A DNA stretch of 11,854 bases. Origin: Pseudomonadota bacterium (GTDB lineage Bacteria; Pseudomonadota; Gammaproteobacteria; Steroidobacterales; Woeseiaceae). The notes under the pieces are model-generated. The model was not told the origin of the DNA, made no database searches, and saw only the letters and a program-made list of their open reading frames with translations. The translations under genes and the position numbers were made by a program. Shown in pieces: positions 1 through 5,637 of this stretch. The stretch lies in NCBI GenBank assembly GCA_022565135.1, contig JADFKA010000027.1:1-11854 (forward strand). Direction: 5' to 3'. Every line of letters starts with the position of its first letter. Position 1 is the first letter of the stretch.

Positions 1-738
1 ACCGAGGAAGGGAAGCAAGCCATTTCGATGGCCGGCGGCCGGGCCCTGGAGACGCCGTTCGGCACTTTTTATTCACCGAACATAACGCCAGATCCCGCAA
101 CCGGTATCGGTGCATGGACCGATGAAGAATTCCTGAGCGCGTTCTGGGACGGTGTCAATCCGGATGGCGAGCATTACTACCCGGCGTTCCCGTTCACGTC
201 CTACACGGGCATATCGCGCGCGGACCTGCTGGCGATTAAAGCCTATTTATTCAGTCTCGAACCGGTTGCAAAGCCGACGCCCGAACATGACCTGGCGCTA
301 TACATATCCACGCGCCTCGTGGCCGGGGCATGGAAGCTGCGCAACTTCAAGTCGGGTAGATTTACGCCGTCGGATGATCGATCGGCAGCCTGGAACCGAG
401 GTGCATACCTGGTCCGTCACCTGGGGCACTGTGGAGAGTGCCACACGCCGCGCGACAGCCTCGGCGCGATCCAGGACGATCGCGAACTAGCGGGGAATCG
501 GGATGCGCCGGATGGCGAGTCCATTCCGAATATCTCGCCGCATCGGGTCGATGGGATCGGCAAGTGGTCGGTCGACGACATCGAGTACTTTCTCGATATC
601 GGCATACTGCCCGATGGCGATTCCACTGGCGGCGTGATGAGTGCGGTTGTCGACAACAATACGAGTAAACTGACGAGAGGAGATCGGCTCGCCATCGCGA
701 CTTACCTGAAGACTGTTCCTGCACAGCGAGGAGACTGA
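1..738 (+). CDS. Multi-haem cytochrome c, alcohol-dehydrogenase cytochrome-subunit type (5' end missing)
   Basis: The reading frame is open from base 1, so the gene begins left of the window; 245 C-terminal residues remain. The start resembles the stretch between the first and second haems of cytochrome c subunits of membrane alcohol/aldehyde dehydrogenases: a GGRALETPFGTFYSPNIT block, then PDPATGIG and YYPAFPFTSYTGIS. A haem-binding CGECH lies at 430-444 (window residues 144-148). GVMSAVV near 631-651 supplies a likely Met ligand (codon 637-639), followed by the usual DRLAIATYLKTVP ending. The first haem and signal peptide should lie upstream, giving a periplasmic di-haem electron carrier. 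The ATG at 28 is internal and is not the start. It is followed five bases later by an aldo/keto reductase homologue, probably in the same operon. The fold and haem assignment are firm; the redox partner is not known. Confidence 0.9.
   Translation, partial: TEEGKQAISMAGGRALETPFGTFYSPNITPDPATGIGAWTDEEFLSAFWDGVNPDGEHYYPAFPFTSYTGISRADLLAIKAYLFSLEPVAKPTPEHDLALYISTRLVAGAWKLRNFKSGRFTPSDDRSAAWNRGAYLVRHLGHCGECHTPRDSLGAIQDDRELAGNRDAPDGESIPNISPHRVDGIGKWSVDDIEYFLDIGILPDGDSTGGVMSAVVDNNTSKLTRGDRLAIATYLKTVPAQRGD
729..734 (+). promoter_or_regulatory. Shine-Dalgarno site for the aldo/keto reductase gene
   Basis: AGGAGA lies nine bases before the ATG at 744, inside the last codons of the cytochrome gene. This spacing supports 744 as the true start and suggests the two genes are translated from one message. 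Confidence 0.7.
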
Positions 739-743
739 ATTAG

Positions 744-1661
744 ATGTTTTCAACTGTCACCAGGCGTGAACTTTTGGGCGCGCTCTCGAGCCTGAGTGTT
801 TTGGGCACACTGTCTGCAGCCACGATTGCCAGCGAGGTGCTGCCGCAAAGGGCGATCCCCAGCAGCGGGGAAAAGTTGCCGATCGTCGGACTCGGAACGA
901 CGAAGCCGGTGCGATTCATTCGCGAAGCGGGCACCGGCCCCATCGAATCCGTCATCCATAAGTTGATCAGCTACGGCGGTTGTGTCATCGATACGTCGCC
1001 ACGCCCGCCCGAACTTGATGCCCGCTTTGGCCGGGTCTTGCAGCAACCGGAGTTTCGCGATTCACTGTTCGTCGCGGCGAAGGTCAACACGACCGGCAAA
1101 GAGCAGGGCATTGCGCAGATTGAGCAGACGCAGCGCCTGTTCGGCCGCGACCCGCTGGATTTGCTGCAGATTTCGAGCCTCACCGACCTCGAAACGCAGT
1201 GGCTAACGCTGCGTGCGTGGAAGGAAGCGGGCAAGGTGCGCTACATCGGAGTGACCGTAGCGCACGAACGTCTTTACGCAACGCTCGAGGCATTTATGAA
1301 ACGCGAAGCGCCCGATTTCGTGCAACTCAATTACTCGGTCATGGAGTACACGGCGGAGGACCGTTTGTTACCGCTTGCTGCGGATTTGGGCATTGCAATA
1401 CTGGTCAACGGTCCGTTCATGAACGGTGAGTTTTTTACTCGCGTGGGCGGACGCGACTTACCGGATTGGGTCGCAGAGTTCGACTGCGAATCCTGGGCGC
1501 AGTACTCCCTCAAGTACATCCTCGCCCATCCGGCCGTAACTTGCGTGTTGACCGAGACGACCAAAGCGCATCACATGGAAGACAATGCGCGCGCGGGTCT
1601 CGGGCGGTTGCCTGATAGAGCGACCAAACAGCGCATGCGGGATTACACGGCAGGTCTCTAG
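744..1661 (+). CDS. Tat-exported aldo/keto reductase homologue with a degenerate active site
   Basis: 305 residues with the family's (beta/alpha)8 pattern. A twin-arginine signal TRRELLG (residues 6-12) precedes a hydrophobic stretch, so export by Tat is likely. Recognisable blocks are KLPIVGLGT (44-52), CVIDTSP (80-86), VAAKVN (110-115), DPLDLLQ (136-142), VRYIGVT (165-171), DFVQLNYSV, RLLPLAADLGIAILVNGPF and HPAVTCVLTETT. The classical catalytic tetrad is Asp-Tyr-Lys-His. Asp83 and Lys113 are present, but the Tyr position (five after the Asp) is Pro88, and the His expected in LLQ-x-H is Ser144. I infer weak or no conventional NADPH-dependent carbonyl reduction; it could bind a ligand or cofactor, or act by another route. 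Its stop overlaps that of the convergent metallo-beta-lactamase-fold gene. Family assignment is firm, function open. Confidence 0.88.
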   Translation: MFSTVTRRELLGALSSLSVLGTLSAATIASEVLPQRAIPSSGEKLPIVGLGTTKPVRFIREAGTGPIESVIHKLISYGGCVIDTSPRPPELDARFGRVLQQPEFRDSLFVAAKVNTTGKEQGIAQIEQTQRLFGRDPLDLLQISSLTDLETQWLTLRAWKEAGKVRYIGVTVAHERLYATLEAFMKREAPDFVQLNYSVMEYTAEDRLLPLAADLGIAILVNGPFMNGEFFTRVGGRDLPDWVAEFDCESWAQYSLKYILAHPAVTCVLTETTKAHHMEDNARAGLGRLPDRATKQRMRDYTAGL

Positions 1662-2590
1662 TCGGCCATCTCTTCGTTGAGCTGTTTCAGGTAGCGTTCT
1701 TCGTAGAAGTCGATGTAATGCTGGCAACCTTCGGGATCAACGAAGGGATTGCCGCGGTTGCCGGACGCCCCGCGTTTTCTCAGCTTTTCATCCAGTTGGA
1801 TAGTCGCCGCCCTGGGGTACAGGTACACGTCGCAACTGAGGGTCCGCAGATACTCGAACGAACTCACGAAATCCTCGGCGATTTCGGGGTAGAACTCGTT
1901 GTCGATCAGCGGCACCCGATAGGCGCCTGATGCAGACATTCCACCGAAAATAACGACGTCGTAGTCGCGTCCGTTCTCACGTACTGTCGTCGTCCACGTT
2001 GTCGTACCCTCGGTGTGCCCGGGTGTCAGGTGAGCGACGACGCTGATGTCCCCCACGCGAATTTCGTCGCCGTGACGAATGATATCGTCGACCACGAAAG
2101 GTTCAAACAGATCCGTTTCGTCGCGTTCGACGATGTAGCGAAAATCTGTCTTGCCGCCTGTCGCCATTACGTCGGCGCTCTCTTTTGACGCCAGCAGAAT
2201 CGCGTGTGGCAGCAGCTTGCGAAACATCGGCATGCCGCCCATGTGCTCCTCATGCGTGTGGGTATTGAGCAGGTAACGAATATCATCAAGTTCGAACCCG
2301 GCGTTGACAATGCTTTCGACAGTCCAGGGAGCGAGTTCAGTCGATGTCGTGTCGATCAGGATGTGTCCGTCGGACGACGTAATCAGAATGGCACCGACTG
2401 CCGAGTGGCCAACCCACCAGATGTTGTCGATGATGCGTACCGCTTCGCGGCGCGTCTGATTGGCGTTGTCGACCCGGATGGTCGAATCAATGCGCTCCTG
2501 TGTCAGCTGCCCGTTAGCAGCTGGGCTCAATGCCAGTGCCAGAATCAGTAACGTTGCGCGTTGCTCACTTTGTATCGCCATGACTCTCAT
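1658..2590 (-). CDS. Metallo-beta-lactamase-fold exported protein with altered zinc site
   Basis: 310 residues resembling subclass B3 metallo-beta-lactamases in length and layout, with a signal peptide (hydrophobic LLILALALS, probable cleavage near ANG/QLT at 27-28). The first metal motif reads HTHEEH (residues 111-116, positions 2243-2260) where active enzymes have HxHxDH, so the conserved Asp is Glu115. The TPGHTEG motif supplies His192. The C-terminal His, present in the upstream neighbour as YLGAH, is Arg260 in YLYPR. At most one zinc site looks complete, so classical di-zinc hydrolysis is doubtful. The C-terminal NPFVDPEGC block matches the neighbour's NPFIDPQGY, so the two are paralogues. 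The start overlaps the upstream gene by 26 bases, suggesting coupling. A second in-frame ATG at 2581 (residue 4) would suit the signal peptide equally well. It could have a specialised or non-catalytic role. Confidence 0.85.
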   Translation of the reverse strand: MRVMAIQSEQRATLLILALALSPAANGQLTQERIDSTIRVDNANQTRREAVRIIDNIWWVGHSAVGAILITSSDGHILIDTTSTELAPWTVESIVNAGFELDDIRYLLNTHTHEEHMGGMPMFRKLLPHAILLASKESADVMATGGKTDFRYIVERDETDLFEPFVVDDIIRHGDEIRVGDISVVAHLTPGHTEGTTTWTTTVRENGRDYDVVIFGGMSASGAYRVPLIDNEFYPEIAEDFVSSFEYLRTLSCDVYLYPRAATIQLDEKLRKRGASGNRGNPFVDPEGCQHYIDFYEERYLKQLNEEMAD

Positions 2591-3488
2591 TCATTAGTCG
2601 TTCGAGGTAGGCGTTTTCCCAGAATCGAATAGCGTCCTGATAGCCTTGCGGATCTATAAAAGGATTTGTGTCGGCGCCAGCCAGCAGCTGCGCGCGCTTT
2701 TCTTTGAGGCCATACCAATAGCCGTGCGCGCCGAGATACACGTCGACGGGCAAAACTTTCAGCCGCGCGAATGACCATGCAAAATGCTGCGGCATATCCG
2801 GATATTTCGGATGTCCAACGAGCGGCTCGTTCCTGTTCACATTCAGTCCACCGAGCACGACGAGGTTGTACTGCTTGCCATCTTCTTCGACGACGGTGGT
2901 CCAGGTTGTGCACCCTTTGGTATGCCCGGGTGTGAAGTGGGGGGTCAGCACCCGGTCGCCGAGTTTAACCTGCTCGCCATCCTTGATGATGCGATCCACA
3001 GTTCCTGCCGGCCAGAGACCGGTGTCGCGGAAATCAGTTGCTCCACCCGACTCGATGACGTCGGCATCGGCAGCCGATGCAACTGTTATCGCGCCCGTGA
3101 TTTCACGCATATTGGCATGGCCACCGACATGATCGTGATGCGCGTGCGAGCTCAGCAGCAACTTCACGTCGTCGGGATCGAAACCCAGTTTTTCGATGTT
3201 CTCGACAATTTCAGATACATTCTCGTCGAACGCCGTGTCCATCAGAATATGGCCTTCCGATGTTGTAAACAGGTACGACGGCAAGTGAATTCGCGCGCCG
3301 ACAAAGTAGATGCCGTCAATGATTTCGAATGGCTCGGCGGGTTCGGTCCGTTGCGGATCATCAGCGGCCGGTGAGATCAGTTCAACCTCTGCCACAGCAG
3401 CGTTGCAGATGATGGTCAGGCAGCCGGTGACAATTGTGCGGCGAAGAAACGCGCGGGAAGGGAACAGACAATGTAGCATGATTGACAT
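2565..3488 (-). CDS. Subclass B3-like metallo-beta-lactamase-fold hydrolase
   Basis: 307 residues, the usual length for exported B3 enzymes. The signal peptide has SRAFLRR, then a hydrophobic core and cleavage near AVA/EVE (about 33-34). All zinc ligands of the B3 pattern are visible: HAHHDH (His115, His117, Asp119, His120), TPGH (His189) and YLGAH (His255). NPFIDPQGY and the following helix are also typical of B3 C-termini. At the position where B3 enzymes usually carry Ser221, the sequence reads GGLN, apparently glycine, so the second-site environment may differ. It should be a periplasmic di-zinc hydrolase. Beta-lactams are one possible substrate, but many environmental B3-like proteins act on other cyclic amides or lactones. 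It heads a two-gene unit with a degenerate paralogue, overlapping by 26 bases. The fold is certain, the substrate is not. Confidence 0.88.
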   Translation of the reverse strand: MSIMLHCLFPSRAFLRRTIVTGCLTIICNAAVAEVELISPAADDPQRTEPAEPFEIIDGIYFVGARIHLPSYLFTTSEGHILMDTAFDENVSEIVENIEKLGFDPDDVKLLLSSHAHHDHVGGHANMREITGAITVASAADADVIESGGATDFRDTGLWPAGTVDRIIKDGEQVKLGDRVLTPHFTPGHTKGCTTWTTVVEEDGKQYNLVVLGGLNVNRNEPLVGHPKYPDMPQHFAWSFARLKVLPVDVYLGAHGYWYGLKEKRAQLLAGADTNPFIDPQGYQDAIRFWENAYLERLMNESHGDTK

Positions 3489-3609
3489 CGCGTTAGCCCC
3501 TGATTACCTGTGCATAAGCAAGCTTCATCGTGATTGAGTATGCTTGTCAGTGCTTGGAATTACGATTGTTTCTTCGGTTATGGTTTGTGCCTTACGAGTT
3601 GCCGTTTTG
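3489..3609. other. Divergent intergenic region, no convincing promoter
   Basis: This short stretch separates the minus-strand metallo-beta-lactamase-fold pair from the large plus-strand operon and must hold the promoters of one or both units. I found no good -35/-10 pair on either strand. A perfect TTGACA (3482-3487, plus strand) lacks a matching -10. TATGCT (3539-3544) lacks a -35. A near-palindrome around AAGCAAGCTT (3516-3525) could be an operator half-site, but this is weak. Confidence 0.35.
3497..3501 (-). promoter_or_regulatory. Shine-Dalgarno-like site for the B3-like gene
   Basis: On the minus strand AGGGG lies eight bases before the ATG at 3488. It favours this start over the in-frame ATG at residue 4. 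Confidence 0.5.
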
Positions 3610-5010
3610 ATGCCGGGTCATCGCTTAAGATTGACCGCAGCCACCGTATTCGGCATCGCATTAGTCCTTGTGTCGATGCTGGGAAACCGGGCGTCGTCAG
3701 CCGAGCAAGGCGATTTATTGCTGCCGGCAGAGAACGAACGTCCGACGCGTTACGAGGTCGAGTATCCAGCGATCGGTTATTCGACCGTGCGCCCAAGCGA
3801 GCGTATCGCAATGCTGCAGTTCGAGCTCGATCGCGGCGCTACTACGCTCGCATTCGATGAGACGCACGGTTATCTGACAGCAGTGCTCGGGGCGCTGGAT
3901 ATCGATCCGGCGTCACAGCTGCTGGTTTTCTCCAAGACCAGCATCAACAAAACGCATATCCTGCCGTCACGCCCACGCGCAATCTTCTTTAACGACGACA
4001 CGTATGTGGCCATCGTTCCCGGAGCGGGCATGCTCGAAATTGCGACCATGGATCCACAGCTTGGGCCATTGTTTTTCATACTCGAGCAACGCGCCGCGGC
4101 AACGCCGCAGTTCGACCGGCAGACTGTACAGTGTCTGCGCTGCCACGATTCGCTGACGATGACGGGCGGCGGGGTGCCACGCTTCATACTGGGTTCCGGT
4201 TACGTGGATACGCAAAGCAACCTGGTGTCGCACGAAGGCTGGATACTGACGAGTCCGAAGACGCCATTCAGGTTTCGCTGGGGCGGGTGGTACGTTACTG
4301 GCAACCACGGAGACCTGGCACACCTGGGTAATATCGTCGTCAGGGACGCGGCCGAGTTGCAGGACCTCGAACGCCTGCGCATTTACAATCGGAATACACT
4401 CGATGGCCTGATCGAAACGGAGTTCTATCCAACAAGTCACAGCGACATCGTGGCGCTGCTTGTGATCGAACATCAGGTGCATGTGCAGAACCTGATTACG
4501 CGCGTTAATTATGATGTGCGCACCATGATTGCCAAGGACGCGCAACGAAATATAGACGATAACAATGGAAATGATCGGTTCGTATCAGAGGAAATGAAAT
4601 TGTTAATTGAAGAAACGACCGAACCTCTGGTAAATGCTCTATTATTTGCAGACGAGGCGGAGTTGACAGACCCGGTGACCGGGAGCACAAACTTCACCAG
4701 ACTTTTCGAAAGGCGAGGGCCCTATGACGGCATGGGCAGGTCATTGCGGCAGTTCGATCTTCGGACCCGCACTTTTCGTTACCCGCTGAGCTACCTCGTT
4801 TACTCGGAAGCATTTGATGCATTACCGCGGATCGCTCGAGACTACATATACCGTCGCTTTGCCGAGATGCTCGGTGACGAGCGCGGCGACGCGGCGGTGG
4901 CGCGCTTGCGGCCAGGAGAACGCGAGGTGATCCTCGATATCCTGCGGGCCACGAAACCGGATTTCGCCGCCCGCGAAGATGCTGGCTTCGCATACCCGGA
5001 CGAGCGATGA
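3610..5010 (+). CDS. Uncharacterised exported mono-haem cytochrome-like protein
   Basis: 466 residues from the ATG at 3610. That start gives a clean Sec signal peptide (MPGHRLRL, hydrophobic core, cleavage near ASSA/EQ at 28-29). In-frame starts further upstream, ATG 3580 and TTG 3544, would add a second hydrophobic stretch and lack a ribosome site. The body carries a conserved-looking block (LLVFSKTSINKTHI, PRAIFFNDDTYVAIVPG, LEIATMDPQLGPLFF) and one CLRCH haem motif (residues 175-179, positions 4132-4146). I recall similar proteins, annotated only as hypothetical or cytochrome c-like, from genomes rich in DUF1592-type proteins; I know no function. The fold before the haem does not look like a standard class I cytochrome. 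It opens the large operon and overlaps the next cytochrome gene by ATGA. The part around 4545-4620 is unusually AT-rich for this window. Confidence 0.8.
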   Translation: MPGHRLRLTAATVFGIALVLVSMLGNRASSAEQGDLLLPAENERPTRYEVEYPAIGYSTVRPSERIAMLQFELDRGATTLAFDETHGYLTAVLGALDIDPASQLLVFSKTSINKTHILPSRPRAIFFNDDTYVAIVPGAGMLEIATMDPQLGPLFFILEQRAAATPQFDRQTVQCLRCHDSLTMTGGGVPRFILGSGYVDTQSNLVSHEGWILTSPKTPFRFRWGGWYVTGNHGDLAHLGNIVVRDAAELQDLERLRIYNRNTLDGLIETEFYPTSHSDIVALLVIEHQVHVQNLITRVNYDVRTMIAKDAQRNIDDNNGNDRFVSEEMKLLIEETTEPLVNALLFADEAELTDPVTGSTNFTRLFERRGPYDGMGRSLRQFDLRTRTFRYPLSYLVYSEAFDALPRIARDYIYRRFAEMLGDERGDAAVARLRPGEREVILDILRATKPDFAAREDAGFAYPDER

Positions 5011-5339
5011 AACTGAAACGCTACTTCTCAATCCACACACTGATGCTGCTGCTTGCGGGCATTGCGCTGAACAGTACGGCCGATGATGCGGTGATGGACG
5101 GAGAGACACAATACACCGAGCGTGGCTGCGTTTATTGCCATGGACCGGCCGGCGAAGAGCCAGTGCTGACCGAATTTCCGAAGCTTGCCGGGCAGAACGA
5201 GGAATACCTGCTGCAACAAATGCTCGATATCAAGAGCACGGCGCGAAACAATGGATACACAGGCATGATGCAGCCGGCCATTCTTAATATTAGTGACGAG
5301 GAATTCGCGGCGATCGCCGCGTACCTCGCGGCGCTGTGA
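5007..5339 (+). CDS. Small class I cytochrome c, first of a tandem pair
   Basis: 110 residues with a Sec signal peptide (MKLKRYFSIH then LMLLLAGIAL, cleavage around NSTA/DD). The haem site is CVYCH (41-45), followed by GPAGEEP. The sixth ligand is most likely Met88 in the GMMQP segment, because it aligns with the only candidate Met of the next gene. The ending FAAIAAYLAAL is the usual C-terminal helix. It is a periplasmic single-haem electron carrier of the cytochrome c553/c5-like type. Its ATG overlaps the preceding stop in ATGA, so coupled translation is likely. The mature domain matches the next gene product at 38 of 70 aligned positions without gaps (by-eye count). Confidence 0.9.
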   Translation: MKLKRYFSIHTLMLLLAGIALNSTADDAVMDGETQYTERGCVYCHGPAGEEPVLTEFPKLAGQNEEYLLQQMLDIKSTARNNGYTGMMQPAILNISDEEFAAIAAYLAAL

Positions 5340-5340
5340 G

Positions 5341-5637
5341 ATGAGGATGTTATTGACAGCGATTTTGTTGCTCGCAGTGAGCGCGGCGGCTGCCGACGGC
5401 AAGACGCTGTATACGGAGAATGCCTGTGGGGCCTGCCACGGCCCGACCGGAAACGAACCGATCATGCCGACCTATCCGAAAGTTGCAGGCCAGAACAGGG
5501 AATACCTGATCCGGCAGATGAACGATATCAAGAGCGGCGCTCGCAATAACGGTGCGTCCGTTGCGATGCGTGCACTGGTAGCTAATCTTGACGACGACGA
5601 CATCGCTGCGATCGCAGAGTACCTGAGCAAACTATAA
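5341..5637 (+). CDS. Small class I cytochrome c, second of a tandem pair
   Basis: 98 residues from the ATG at 5341, one base after the previous stop. This start gives a compact signal peptide (MRMLLTAILLLAVSAAAA/DG). The frame is open back to 5293, but that extension is Arg-rich, would precede the signal, and overlaps the upstream gene, so I reject it. The haem motif is CGACH (29-33) and the probable axial Met is Met76. The block PKVAGQNREYL, then DIKSGARNNG, nearly repeats the neighbouring cytochrome, so the two arose by duplication. Keeping both suggests different partners or potentials, for example one per large haem protein in the operon. Its stop overlaps the next start in TAATG. Confidence 0.9.
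   Translation: MRMLLTAILLLAVSAAAADGKTLYTENACGACHGPTGNEPIMPTYPKVAGQNREYLIRQMNDIKSGARNNGASVAMRALVANLDDDDIAAIAEYLSKL

Noticed and set aside
1640..1690. Possible bidirectional terminator between the convergent genes
   Set aside because: No stable stem-loop with a T-run on either strand; the coding regions overlap here.
2784..3374. Long plus-strand open frame antisense to the B3-like gene
   Set aside because: It lies wholly within the minus-strand gene, which has all zinc motifs; the plus-strand product shows no signal peptide or recognisable motif.
3417..3434. Possible lipobox (VTGC, residues 20-23) in the B3-like protein
   Set aside because: The hydrophobic stretch before the Cys is too short after the Arg pair, and the hydrophobic core continues past it to a normal AVA cleavage site.
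3482..3487. Perfect TTGACA -35 hexamer on the plus strand upstream of the large operon
   Set aside because: No acceptable -10 element at 16 to 18 bases; the 17-base position reads TACCTG. It also lies within the first codons of the minus-strand gene, so it may be chance.
3967..4545. Long minus-strand open frame antisense to the mono-haem gene
   Set aside because: Fully covered by a convincing plus-strand gene with signal peptide and haem motif; the product has no family features.
5293..5340. Upstream extension of the second small cytochrome
   Set aside because: It would overlap the preceding gene and place an Arg-rich segment before a complete signal peptide that begins at 5341.
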